NCBI GenBank assembly: GCA_002711555.1
Contig: PARQ01000025.1
Span: 21,494-31,055, forward strand
Origin: Rhodospirillaceae bacterium
Lineage (GTDB): Bacteria > Pseudomonadota > Alphaproteobacteria > UBA8366
DNA: 9,562 nucleotides
Reading direction: 5' to 3'
This document shows positions 1 to 7,202 of the stretch, in pieces; position 1 is the first letter of the stretch; the number at the start of each line of letters is the position of its first letter. The position numbers and the translations under genes were made by a program. Below the pieces are notes generated by a model. That model saw only the letters and a program-made list of their open reading frames with translations, was not told the DNA's origin and did no database searches.

Positions 1-398
1 TGCTCTTCTTTTTCAAAAAAGATACTAATCGCGATGTAGATTACGGCAAGTAGCAGCCAAGCTCTCGCGATGCCAAAAAATACTCCAAACGTTCGATCGA
101 GGCCGCTCATAGAGCTTTTCTGAACCTTCTCTGATAAAAAGTTACCGATGATCGACAAAATGACTATTGATAAAACAAATAGTCCCGCTCCAGTAGCGAT
201 CCGGGATAGCCAAATATTACTTATCCAAGCGTAGGCGTGTGGCTCCACATAAGGAAATAAAAATAGAGTAATCAAGCTTGCGCCAACCCACCCGAGTAAA
301 GATAAAATTTCTTTTGCCAAGCCACGGGAGAGCCCAATCAGCGTGGACAATATTGTAACGATTATCACGACAATATCAGTAACGGCGATATCACCCAT
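1..398 (-). CDS. cvpA: CvpA family inner-membrane protein (partial, C-terminus beyond the left edge)
   Basis: This reading frame is open from ATG at 398 to the window edge and gives 132 residues of a CvpA/colicin V production-type membrane protein. Four hydrophobic segments are visible, at about residues 6-22, 31-50, 67-88 and 104-127. Between them are the family-typical stretches GLSRGLAKEILSLLGW (22-37) and GLDRTFGVFFGIARA (99-113). The family lies in the inner membrane. Its biochemical role is poorly defined; in other bacteria it is linked to colicin V export and envelope homeostasis, and it is often next to purF, which would lie just off the left edge here. The start overlaps the radA stop by 8 nt (ATGGGTGA), and an AGGA Shine-Dalgarno core lies 7 nt upstream inside radA, which suggests translational coupling. 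The identification is confident. The missing end is due only to the window boundary. Confidence 0.88.
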   Translation of the reverse strand, partial: MGDIAVTDIVVIIVTILSTLIGLSRGLAKEILSLLGWVGASLITLFLFPYVEPHAYAWISNIWLSRIATGAGLFVLSIVILSIIGNFLSEKVQKSSMSGLDRTFGVFFGIARAWLLLAVIYIAISIFFEKEE

Positions 399-1818
399 GC
401 TGTTTTCCTAACGATTTATTTTTAACTGCGTCGTTGCCGAACTCATGAATTAAGCTGCTCAAGTGCCGTATTCCTGTCACTTTCAGCTTTTGATCGTTCT
501 TGTTTTTTTTCCCTCGTTCTGAAAACGCTGGCGTTAATGCTGCTGTAAACCCCAGTTTGGTTGCTTCACGAATTCGCGCTTCGGACTGATTTACTGGACG
601 CACCTCACCGGAAAGGCCTATTTCGCCGAATACAATCATGTTTTCAGACATTGGTTCCCCTATAAGCGATGAGATTAAAGCAGCGGCAACTGCTAAGTCA
701 GCTGCCGGCTCGCTAATACGTAATCCTCCCACTACATTTAGATAAACGTCATTTCCGCCAAATTGTAAGCCACAACGAGCCTCTAAGACGGCCAGTATCA
801 TTGAAAGCCTTGCAGAATCCCATCCTACAACAGCACGCCGCGGCGTTGCTAATGATGACGGAGCAACAAGCGCTTGAATTTCAACCAACATTGGTCGCGA
901 TCCCTCAATTCCAGCGAAAACCGACGCGCCTGAGACCTCACCTTGACGGTCTGCCAAAAACAAAGCTGAAGGGTTAGAGACCTCACTGAGACCTCGGCTG
1001 GTCATTTCGAAAACCCCTATTTCATCAGTTGCGCCAAAACGATTTTTGACGGACCGCAGTAAACGAAATTGATGGCCACGCTCTCCTTCAAAATAAAGAA
1101 CGGTGTCAACCATATGTTCCAAAACACGGGGGCCGGCTATAGCGCCCTCTTTAGTCACGTGGCCAACTAAAAGCAAAGCAAACCCACGCCTTTTTGCGAG
1201 CCGGATCAGCTCTTGTGCAGATGCTCGGATCTGCGCAACTGTTCCGGGCGCTGACCCTAAGCTAGCAGTGTACATTGTTTGTATTGAATCTATTACGACT
1301 ACATCTGGCCGATCATTGATGTCGAGTGTTGCCAGAATATTGGCCACATTTGTAGCTGTTGCTAGCTCTACTGGCTCAGCAGCTACATTAAGTCTAGCAG
1401 CCCGCAGTCTTATTTGATCGACTGCTTCTTCGCCAGATATATAAAGACAACGAGCTTTCTTAGCTAGCGCTGCTGTAACCTGCAATAACAGCGTTGATTT
1501 CCCAATTCCAGGATCACCACCAATCAAAAGAGCAGATCCATCGACGAGACCATTTCCAGTTACGCGGTCAAATTCCTCGATGCCGGTTTTCCGGCGTGGT
1601 GCACTTTTCGAATTCCCCACTAAATTCACGAAATTAATAGGGGTCCCAGTATCTGAAACCGATTGCGCCCGCAATTTTCCGCCAACAGGTGCGGATTCAG
1701 GAAGAATTTCCTCTACGATGGTATTCCAGGCGTCGCACTCATCACAATGACCAACCCATCGAGGATGCACAGATCCACAGCTTTGACAAACGAAACGATT
1801 TTTAACTTTGGCCATCAT
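391..1818 (-). CDS. radA: DNA repair/recombination ATPase RadA (Sms)
   Basis: RadA is a RecA-related, DnaB-like ATPase that promotes branch migration and processing of recombination intermediates in the cytoplasm. The 475 residues match the usual family length. The order of parts is canonical. An N-terminal C4 zinc finger has Cys11, 14, 25 and 28 (CxxC-x10-CxxC). Walker A GGDPGIGKST is at 100-109 and Walker B VVVIDS at about 173-178. The RadA-specific KNRFG motif is at 258-262. A C-terminal Lon-protease-like domain runs from about 285 to 460. Two ATGs are adjacent (1818 and 1815), and the second gives the common MAK- start; neither has a strong Shine-Dalgarno (only AAGAAA). The gene lies 33 nt after the mlaF stop and its end overlaps cvpA, so it is probably part of the dnaB-alr-mlaEF transcript. 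All motifs needed for ATPase and branch-migration activity are present. Confidence 0.97.
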   Translation of the reverse strand: MMAKVKNRFVCQSCGSVHPRWVGHCDECDAWNTIVEEILPESAPVGGKLRAQSVSDTGTPINFVNLVGNSKSAPRRKTGIEEFDRVTGNGLVDGSALLIGGDPGIGKSTLLLQVTAALAKKARCLYISGEEAVDQIRLRAARLNVAAEPVELATATNVANILATLDINDRPDVVVIDSIQTMYTASLGSAPGTVAQIRASAQELIRLAKRRGFALLLVGHVTKEGAIAGPRVLEHMVDTVLYFEGERGHQFRLLRSVKNRFGATDEIGVFEMTSRGLSEVSNPSALFLADRQGEVSGASVFAGIEGSRPMLVEIQALVAPSSLATPRRAVVGWDSARLSMILAVLEARCGLQFGGNDVYLNVVGGLRISEPAADLAVAAALISSLIGEPMSENMIVFGEIGLSGEVRPVNQSEARIREATKLGFTAALTPAFSERGKKNKNDQKLKVTGIRHLSSLIHEFGNDAVKNKSLGKQHG

Positions 1819-1851
1819 TACATATTTCTTGCCAAAAAAGGGGAATATGTA

Positions 1852-2625
1852 TCAAGTGATTGAAGTTTCGAAATCTATTGGTCCTTCAGAATTACCATTG
1901 ATAAATTGGCGGAGGAACTCATTTTTGGTTTTTTCAATTTCTTCGACTGCTCCATGCCAGATGATTTTTCCTTTGTATAGCATGGCTATGCGGTCCGCAA
2001 TTTTCCTTGCACTCGACATGTCATGTGTAATTGATAAACCAGTAGCACCAATATTTTGAGTGGTTTCAACAATAAGCTCATTAATGATATCTCCCATAAT
2101 GGGATCAAGGCCAGTAGTTGGTTCATCAAAGAATATAATCTCGGGATTGATTGCAATAGCGCGTGCAAGACCGACGCGTTTGCGCATTCCGCCTGATAAA
2201 TCCGATGGGCGCATCTCAGCCGTATCTTCTGCCAACCCCACTGCTGCCATCTTCTCAAGCGCAATATCGCGAGCCGTGCTTGCTAACATTCCTTGTCCTT
2301 CAATAAGACCAAAGGCTACGTTCTCCCAAACTGATAAGCTGTCGAATAATGCTGCATGTTGGAATAGCATGCCGATTCTTGCGTTGATGATATTGCGTTC
2401 AACAGGACTGACATCCAGAACGGATTGGCCGTCTATTTCAATGTCTCCAATATCAGGTGTTAAAAGCCCTAGTATACATTTAATAGTGACGGACTTACCC
2501 GTGCCGGAGCCTCCAATTATTACAAGCGACTCGCCTGGCATGATTTCAAGATCTACACCATTTAGCACTACTTTGTCACCGAAGCGCTTATGAATATTTT
2601 TAAGCTTAATTTTTGGTGTTTTCAT
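1852..2625 (-). CDS. mlaF: ABC transporter ATP-binding protein, MlaF type (MCE/lipid transport)
   Basis: This is the cytoplasmic ATPase that would drive a phospholipid (MCE/Mla-type) transporter together with the adjacent permease. The 257 residues contain Walker A GGSGTGKS (38-45), the Q-loop glutamine at 89, an LSGGM signature (143-147) followed by RKRVGLARA, Walker B IIFFDEP (163-169) with the D-loop TTGLDP, and the switch histidine H201 (SITHD). The LSGGMRKR form of the signature is typical of the MlaF/Ttg2A/Mkl subfamily rather than of nutrient importers. The start codon overlaps the mlaE stop as ATGA and has no Shine-Dalgarno of its own, so translation is probably coupled to mlaE. No substrate-binding MlaD, MlaC or MlaB gene follows; the next gene is radA. 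The subfamily assignment is firm. The actual lipid and the direction of transport cannot be read from the sequence. Confidence 0.93.
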   Translation of the reverse strand: MKTPKIKLKNIHKRFGDKVVLNGVDLEIMPGESLVIIGGSGTGKSVTIKCILGLLTPDIGDIEIDGQSVLDVSPVERNIINARIGMLFQHAALFDSLSVWENVAFGLIEGQGMLASTARDIALEKMAAVGLAEDTAEMRPSDLSGGMRKRVGLARAIAINPEIIFFDEPTTGLDPIMGDIINELIVETTQNIGATGLSITHDMSSARKIADRIAMLYKGKIIWHGAVEEIEKTKNEFLRQFINGNSEGPIDFETSIT

Positions 2626-3401
2626 GCGCCGAAGAACATCGCGGTTATCATATAATTGAGGATTAGTATTAAAATTGCTGAAGAAACTACTGCATTAATA
2701 GTTGCCGCACCAACACCCTGCGCGCCTCCTTTTGAGAAATATCCTTGATAACAACCCATTAGCGTGGTGACAAAGCCAAAAACTGTTGCCTTTACTAGGC
2801 CAGAAAAAACATCAGTGAATTGCACAAATTCCCAGGTATTTTTGAGATAAATTGCAGCATTAAAATCAAGCTTATATATCGCTACTATGTAACCACCAAA
2901 TATACCGATAACATCTCCCACTAAAATAAGAATAGGTAACGTGACTACTCCAGCAATCACACGCGGCGCTACGAGATACTTAAAGGGCTCTGTAGCAAGC
3001 GTAGTCAAAGCATCAATTTGTTCAGTCACCCTCATGGTGCCGATTTCAGCGGCGATCGAAGAGCCAACCCTAGCCGCGACCATAAGACCGGCAAGTACAG
3101 GGGCTAACTCCCGCGTTATGCTGAGCACGACAACCTTGGCTATCGAACTTTCTGCTCCCGCGGCAAAACGAGCAAATCCGGTATAGCTTTGTAGGGCTAA
3201 TACCATTCCGGCGAACACAGTTGTTAGCCCCACAACTGGTAACGAATAATATCCAATCTCTACTATTTGCCGCCAGATGAGTTGAAAATAGAAAGGTGGT
3301 CGAAAGCAATGCGATACTGCCACTATGGTAAAATGTGTAATATGCCCGACGGCTCGGAAAAACCCGAGGATTGTTGCTCCCGTAAGTTGCAAAAAGCTCA
3401 T
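2622..3401 (-). CDS. mlaE: ABC transporter permease, MlaE family (MCE/lipid transport)
   Basis: This is the inner-membrane permease of an MCE/Mla-type phospholipid transporter and the expected partner of the downstream ATPase. Its 259 residues match the family length of about 260. Several hydrophobic segments are visible, at about 50-72, 88-112, 145-175, 200-220 and 235-257. The diagnostic MlaE core runs through residues 98-132, with ELAPVLAGLMVAARVGSS and IGTMRVTEQIDAL. The stretch PVVGLTTVFAGMVLALQ near the N-terminus is also typical. The gene overlaps alr upstream (ATGA, 3398-3401) and mlaF downstream (ATGA, 2622-2625), so the three are almost certainly co-translated. An amphipathic or hydrophobic N-terminus (about 1-30) replaces a cleaved signal peptide. 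The family is clear. The cognate MCE protein is not in the window. Confidence 0.94.
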   Translation of the reverse strand: MSFLQLTGATILGFFRAVGHITHFTIVAVSHCFRPPFYFQLIWRQIVEIGYYSLPVVGLTTVFAGMVLALQSYTGFARFAAGAESSIAKVVVLSITRELAPVLAGLMVAARVGSSIAAEIGTMRVTEQIDALTTLATEPFKYLVAPRVIAGVVTLPILILVGDVIGIFGGYIVAIYKLDFNAAIYLKNTWEFVQFTDVFSGLVKATVFGFVTTLMGCYQGYFSKGGAQGVGAATINAVVSSAILILILNYMITAMFFGA

Positions 3402-4483
3402 ATGTCAGCCCCAATATAAATCCGTTTATGGCGTGGCCCTAGAGTGGTCAGTAATTCATATCCAATAGTTCCGGCGCACTTAGCAAGATCGTCGACGCTA
3501 ATTGTCGAACCGATTATCTCGGCCCAGTCCCCTGGTTTTACGCCCTCTATGCCTGTTATGTCTACGCTTATCAGATCCATCGAAATACGGCCGGCAACGG
3601 GAGCAAGTATTCCTTTTATAGAAACATACGCGGTTTGAGCTAAAGCACGTAAATAGCCGTCCCCATATCCAATTGCAATTGTAGCAATTTGGCGCTTTTT
3701 GTCAGACCTAAATGTAGCTCCGTATCCAACTGTTTCCCCGCGAGCAACTTCTCGGCATTGTAGTATTCTGGCCTTTAATTTGATTACAGAATTCATTGGA
3801 TTTGGGCGATTTTTTGTTGGATTACCACCGTATAGTGCATACCCAGGTCGTACCATGTCAAAATGATATCGTGGGCCCAAGAAAATTCCGGATGAGGCGC
3901 TCAGCGATCGGGGGGAGGATTGAAGGGTGGTCCGTAGCGCTTTAAATTTTTTTAGCTGGTGTAAATTTAAATCATTGCTAGGCTCATCTGCGCATGCGAG
4001 GTGGCTTAATATGAGGGTTGGCTTTGTTAAAATTCCATTTGCGATGCACGCGGACAGTTTTAAGAAATCTTTTTTCGATAGCCCAAGTCTATTCATGCCG
4101 GTATCTAAATGAAGAGCTGCAGGTCCTAGTGAATTCCATAACTCTACCTGCTGAATTGAATTAAGCACGGGCCGCAGCGAGGCCTCCGCTAGAGCAAGCA
4201 TATTCTCTTCCGTCACTCCGGCAAAAACATAAATTGTTCTTTTAGTTATTGTTCGTAGAGCTAGTCCTTCATCGAGTGTTGCAACGAAAAATGTCTTACA
4301 TCCGGCTTTCTCTAACGTGCGTGTAACGGCCCGCAATCCTAAACCATAGGCATTTGCCTTGACGACTGCGGCGCACTCCGAAGGCGCACTTTGTTCGGCA
4401 AGAAAATGATAGTTCGCGGCGAGTGCTTCAAGGTTAATAGAGAGCTCGCTGAGGCTGTTCTTAGTTAAAGCCGTCTCCATCAT
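3398..4483 (-). CDS. alr: Alanine racemase, PLP-dependent
   Basis: Alr interconverts L- and D-alanine in the cytoplasm and supplies D-Ala for peptidoglycan stem peptides. Numbered from the ATG at 4483 (361 residues), the PLP-binding lysine is K42 in AVVKANAYG, and HLDTGMNRLG with R132 matches the conserved arginine region. The opposing catalytic tyrosine is Y254 in VGYGATF, IGYGDGY follows it, and GRISMDL (298-304) is the usual C-terminal substrate motif. The N-terminal TIM barrel and C-terminal beta domain are both complete. Start choice is uncertain. An in-frame ATG at 4522 would overlap dnaB by 62 nt, and others lie at 4495, 4483 and 4480. I chose 4483 because family members usually begin only a short way before the first strand (here SELSINLEALAANY), and because the overlap with dnaB is then about 23 nt. 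No candidate has a good Shine-Dalgarno, which is consistent with coupling to dnaB. Confidence 0.94.
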   Translation of the reverse strand: MMETALTKNSLSELSINLEALAANYHFLAEQSAPSECAAVVKANAYGLGLRAVTRTLEKAGCKTFFVATLDEGLALRTITKRTIYVFAGVTEENMLALAEASLRPVLNSIQQVELWNSLGPAALHLDTGMNRLGLSKKDFLKLSACIANGILTKPTLILSHLACADEPSNDLNLHQLKKFKALRTTLQSSPRSLSASSGIFLGPRYHFDMVRPGYALYGGNPTKNRPNPMNSVIKLKARILQCREVARGETVGYGATFRSDKKRQIATIAIGYGDGYLRALAQTAYVSIKGILAPVAGRISMDLISVDITGIEGVKPGDWAEIIGSTISVDDLAKCAGTIGYELLTTLGPRHKRIYIGADI

Positions 4484-5993
4484 GATGGCGATCATAGTTG
4501 GCAAATCTGGTAAACCGGCCATCGAAATAAAGGTCTATTGTCCCGACCGGGCCGTGTCGTTGTTTAGCTATTATGACACTAGCTGTGTTGCGAACTTGTT
4601 CAATACGTTCTGCCCACTTTTGCGAACGCTCGGAGAATTTAATGTTGTCTTCGTCAGAGCGAATTATCGGCTCTGCTTTCTCCAAATAATATTCCTCGCG
4701 GTATATGAACATAACCACATCAGCATCCTGTTCTATCGAGCCCGATTCTCGTAGATCGGATAATTGTGGCCTTTTGTCATCGCGGTTTTCGACTTGACGT
4801 GAAAGTTGTGAGAGAGCCAGAACCGGAACCTCTAATTCTTTTGCCAGTGTTTTGAGACCACGCGTGATTTCAGATATTTCTTGAACACGATTATCATTTC
4901 TTCTTCCCCCACTACCTTGCAGCAATTGAAGGTAATCTACAACTATGAGGTGTAATTTTTTTTGTCTTTTCAGCCGGCGGGCGCGAGTTCTCAGCGCAGA
5001 CACCGTTAAAGCTGGGGTGTCATCAATATAAAGGGGTAATGCATTCAACTCTTGCGCAGCGAATGCTAGGCGGTCAAAATCATCTTGCTTAATATCTCCA
5101 CGGCGTATTTGATCTGAGGGAATTTCTGACTGTTCAGAAAGTATGCGCCCAGCTAATTGTTCTGCTGACATTTCCAGTGAAAAAAATAAAACGTGCCCGC
5201 CCTCAGTAACAACTTCACCCTGTTCGTTCTCTTGTTCCTTGAATGCCTTAGCAGCATTAAAAGCAATATTGGTTGCTAGCGCAGTTTTGCCCATGGATGG
5301 CCGACCGGCTAGGATCAATAAATCAGATGAATGGAGGCCGCCAAGTTTAAGATCTAAATCTTTAAATCCGCTTGTAACACCAATTACTTTGCCATCACGT
5401 TTATAAGCTTCCTCGGCAGTTTTGATTGCATTGTAAACCGCATCTTTTAGATCAATGATGCCTCTTTCTAGCTCGCCAACATTAGATAAATCGTAGAGCT
5501 TTTGTTCTGCTGCTTCGATTTGGGTGGGGGCTTTTTCTTCTACAGACGGAGTAAATGCGTCATTAACTATATCCTCCCCAAGAGTGATCAACTGACGCCG
5601 TAAATACAAATCATGAATGGTTTGCGCATAATCATGAACATTTATTATGTTTGGTGCGTTGGCTGCTATGTCAAATAGATATTCAGCTCCGCCGGCGTCG
5701 GCTAAGGCATCATCGCGTTCAAAAATATGCTTTAATGTCAATGGGCTAGCGATTTGACCAGTTTCGGCAAGTGTTTCAATGGCTTCATAAATTCGCCCAT
5801 GAACTGGCTCAAAGAAATGGTCCGCCCGCAAAAACTCCGACACTTTCTCAAGGGCTTTATCATGTGTTAGCAGAGCTCCAAGCAAAGCGGCCTCTATTTC
5901 AGTATTCTGCGGCGGAGCTCTGTAGAGAGGATTACTGTCACCATCAGCCTGATGGAGAGGGGTTATTGTTGTATCGGACGATAACGTGGCCAT
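4461..5993 (-). CDS. dnaB: Replicative DNA helicase DnaB
   Basis: DnaB is the hexameric 5'-3' helicase that unwinds the replication fork and recruits primase. The 510 residues include an N-terminal DnaB domain (about 28-130), a linker (about 131-190) and a RecA-like ATPase domain (about 195-500). Motifs seen are Walker A AGRPSMGKTA (229-238), the catalytic glutamate in FSLEM (E274), Walker B LIVVDYLQL (349-357), LSQLSRQVENR (394-404), the DLRESGSIEQDAD segment (413-425) and AKQRHGPVGTIDL (476-488) near the end. An acidic, Gln/Glu-rich insert at about 251-264, before the SLEM strand, resembles that of alphaproteobacterial DnaB. No intein or insertion interrupts it. It starts at ATG 5993 after a 185-nt gap with a candidate promoter and has only a weak Shine-Dalgarno. 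It appears to lead the dnaB-alr-mlaEF-radA-cvpA gene run. Confidence 0.98.
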   Translation of the reverse strand: MATLSSDTTITPLHQADGDSNPLYRAPPQNTEIEAALLGALLTHDKALEKVSEFLRADHFFEPVHGRIYEAIETLAETGQIASPLTLKHIFERDDALADAGGAEYLFDIAANAPNIINVHDYAQTIHDLYLRRQLITLGEDIVNDAFTPSVEEKAPTQIEAAEQKLYDLSNVGELERGIIDLKDAVYNAIKTAEEAYKRDGKVIGVTSGFKDLDLKLGGLHSSDLLILAGRPSMGKTALATNIAFNAAKAFKEQENEQGEVVTEGGHVLFFSLEMSAEQLAGRILSEQSEIPSDQIRRGDIKQDDFDRLAFAAQELNALPLYIDDTPALTVSALRTRARRLKRQKKLHLIVVDYLQLLQGSGGRRNDNRVQEISEITRGLKTLAKELEVPVLALSQLSRQVENRDDKRPQLSDLRESGSIEQDADVVMFIYREEYYLEKAEPIIRSDEDNIKFSERSQKWAERIEQVRNTASVIIAKQRHGPVGTIDLYFDGRFTRFANYDRHHDGDGFN

Positions 5994-6050
5994 GGTTATA
6001 ACTTAAACGTGGCCGGAGCAAGATTGCATAATTTCTAGCTGTAGATAAAA

Positions 6051-6079
6051 AGAATAGTGGGGAAAACTTTTTCTACCAA
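6051..6079 (-). promoter_or_regulatory. Candidate sigma70-type promoter for dnaB
   Basis: On the minus strand TTGGTA (6079-6074) and TATTCT (6056-6051) are separated by exactly 17 nt. Each hexamer matches the consensus at 4 of 6 positions. Transcription would start near 6044, giving a leader of about 50 nt before the dnaB ATG. The spacing is ideal but the hexamers are only moderate, so this is a by-eye candidate. Confidence 0.35.
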
Positions 6080-6086
6080 CGCAAAT

Positions 6087-6100
6087 GTATGAAAACATAC
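6087..6100. repeat. Short perfect inverted repeat upstream of the dnaB promoter candidate
   Basis: GTATG and CATAC flank an AAAA spacer, giving a 14-nt site with dyad symmetry. It lies 7 nt upstream of the candidate -35 element of dnaB. The position would suit a regulator-binding site or a small hairpin. The arms are only 5 bp, so chance is a real possibility. Confidence 0.3.
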
Positions 6101-6130
6101 GAGTCGCAACGCATCAAAAACCTAACAAGA

Positions 6131-6157
6131 AAAAAGGAAAAGTAGTTATTGTTTCCT
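6131..6157 (-). terminator. Weak possible intrinsic terminator after rplI
   Basis: Read on the minus strand, AGGAAA (6157-6152) and TTTCCT (6140-6135) form a 6-bp stem with an 11-nt loop, followed at once by a run of T (6134-6130). It lies about 20 nt beyond the rplI stop, where a terminator is expected. The stem is AT-rich and the loop large, so termination may be weak or partial, leaving read-through into dnaB possible. Confidence 0.25.
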
Positions 6158-6178
6158 AGTCCACTACATCATGCGATG

Positions 6179-6913
6179 CTATTCTTGTTTTTCTGTCGAA
6201 TCGGATTGAGCTCCGCCCGCATCTTGATCAGTATTTGTGTCCGCCAGGACCTCTTCGTGTGAGCTGAGGCCACCGGCATCCGGGCTCATTTGCTCACTAT
6301 CATCGTCTTCCTTCGCGAGTTCTGCAGCAGCCTTCGCTTGTGCTTCTGGTTCGAACATTTCTTCTGATCGTTGAATTACGGATTGAGCCAATTCTTCCTC
6401 GGCTTGCTGTTGTTCATCCTCGCCACCAATGATAGCGCGACCTAGCTTTTGCTGCTGTTTAGCCTCATCTTCCGATCGAGCTACGTTTACAGAGACAAAT
6501 GCATCCACTTCCGGATGAAGACGAATACGAATGTCAAAAATGCCTAACAATTTAAACGGCCGGTCTATTACGACCTGATTGCGAGCAATTTTAAACCCGT
6601 TGTCAGACACAGTATCAGCAATATCACGAGCATTTACTGATCCGTAGAGCTGTCCTGCTTCGCCCGCACTGCGTATAATGGCGACCTTCAATCCATTTAA
6701 GCGATTGGCTATGTCTTCCGCTTCACTCTTACGCTTTAAATTTTCTGCCTCAAGCTCTTTGCGTTGTGTTTGAAAGTGCTGCAGGTTAGATTCGCTGGCT
6801 CTGAGTGCCTTTTTTCTGGGAAAGAGAAAATTGCGGGCATATCCTGACTTTACTGAGACCACATCGCCCATCTGGCCCAGATTTTCAATTCGTTCTAACA
6901 GAATAATATCCAT
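6179..6913 (-). CDS. rplI: Large-subunit ribosomal protein L9 with long acidic C-terminal tail
   Basis: L9 binds 23S rRNA at the base of the L1 stalk and helps maintain reading-frame fidelity. The N-terminal rRNA-binding domain (1-50) carries the family signature from G13 to about L37 (GQMGDVVSVKSGYARNFL then PRKKAL). A long connecting helix covers about 43-74, and the C-terminal domain (about 75-148) includes LYGSVNARDIAD and LLGIFDIRIRLHPEV. The protein is 244 residues, against about 150 in E. coli. The extra part from about residue 149 is rich in Glu, Gln, Asp, Ala and Ser, looks disordered, and contains DAGG twice (212-215 and 231-234). Alphaproteobacterial L9 proteins often carry such extensions, but this one is long. 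The start at 6913 is fixed by AAGGAG 6 nt upstream. The gene lies 34 nt after rpsR in the same operon. Confidence 0.97.
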   Translation of the reverse strand: MDIILLERIENLGQMGDVVSVKSGYARNFLFPRKKALRASESNLQHFQTQRKELEAENLKRKSEAEDIANRLNGLKVAIIRSAGEAGQLYGSVNARDIADTVSDNGFKIARNQVVIDRPFKLLGIFDIRIRLHPEVDAFVSVNVARSEDEAKQQQKLGRAIIGGEDEQQQAEEELAQSVIQRSEEMFEPEAQAKAAAELAKEDDDSEQMSPDAGGLSSHEEVLADTNTDQDAGGAQSDSTEKQE

Positions 6914-6919
6914 GGAGCT

Positions 6920-6925
6920 CTCCTT
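6920..6925 (-). promoter_or_regulatory. Strong Shine-Dalgarno for rplI
   Basis: AAGGAG on the minus strand ends 6 nt before the rplI ATG at 6913 and decides that start. It lies in the 34-nt gap between rpsR and rplI, so L9 can be initiated independently within the operon. Confidence 0.8.
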
Positions 6926-6947
6926 AGCCGTAGCGTTGGGCTTTCGA

Positions 6948-7202
6948 CTAACTTAATACATAAGGCATTAGGCCGAGATATCGTGCTCTTTTTATTGCCC
7001 TTGTTAATTCACGCTGCCTCTTGGCTGAGACACCCGTTATTCGACTAGGAACTATTTTGCCTCTTTCAGAGGTAAAGCGGCTCAATAGTTTAACGTCAGT
7101 GTAGTCAATTTTCGGTGCATTTGGTCCGCTAAATGGGCAGGACTTACGGCGTCTGAAAAAGGGACGCCGACCACCGTTGGAGCTGGAACGGGGTGAACTC
7201 AT
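6948..7202 (-). CDS. rpsR: Small-subunit ribosomal protein S18
   Basis: S18 forms a heterodimer with S6 on the platform of the 30S subunit. The 84-residue protein has the usual basic N-terminus ([13 protein letters not shown]), the core [26 protein letters not shown] (residues 32-57), and the conserved ending [22 protein letters not shown] (61-82). The length is normal. One cysteine (C22) is retained in the SCPFSG stretch. Its ATG overlaps the rpsF stop as ATGA (7199-7202), and AAGGAG lies 8 nt upstream inside rpsF. S6 and S18, which bind as a complex, are therefore translated in coupled fashion. The stop is TAG. Confidence 0.98.
   Translation of the reverse strand: MSSPRSSSNGGRRPFFRRRKSCPFSGPNAPKIDYTDVKLLSRFTSERGKIVPSRITGVSAKRQRELTRAIKRARYLGLMPYVLS

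Larger units (their letters stand above)
5994..6178. other. Intergenic region between rplI and dnaB
   Basis: This 185-nt AT-rich gap separates the ribosomal operon from the dnaB gene run. On the minus strand it holds, in order of transcription, a weak hairpin with a T-tract (possible rplI terminator), a short perfect inverted repeat, and a sigma70-like promoter candidate for dnaB. I see no tRNA-like or protein-coding sequence in it. Confidence 0.7.

Noticed and set aside
1103..1417. Open plus-strand frame of about 100 codons opposite radA
   Set aside because: It is antisense to a highly conserved region of RadA and its product has no recognisable domain.
2060..2593. Open plus-strand frame of 177 codons opposite mlaF
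   Set aside because: It mirrors the conserved ABC ATPase gene on the other strand. Its Ser/Pro/Ile-rich product looks like a reading-frame shadow and has no ribosome-binding site.
3070..3414. Alternative minus-strand frame of 114 codons over the start of mlaE
   Set aside because: It overlaps the clear MlaE coding sequence in another frame and its product resembles no family.
4461..5993. Possible intein in dnaB, a common insertion site
   Set aside because: The reading frame is of normal helicase length and the Walker A and later motifs are contiguous, with no splicing-domain sequence.
6001..6075. Possible DnaA boxes upstream of dnaB (TTATGCAAT, TTTTCCCCA)
   Set aside because: Each differs from the TTATNCACA consensus at two positions, and they are isolated and not clustered. 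There is no other sign of a replication origin.
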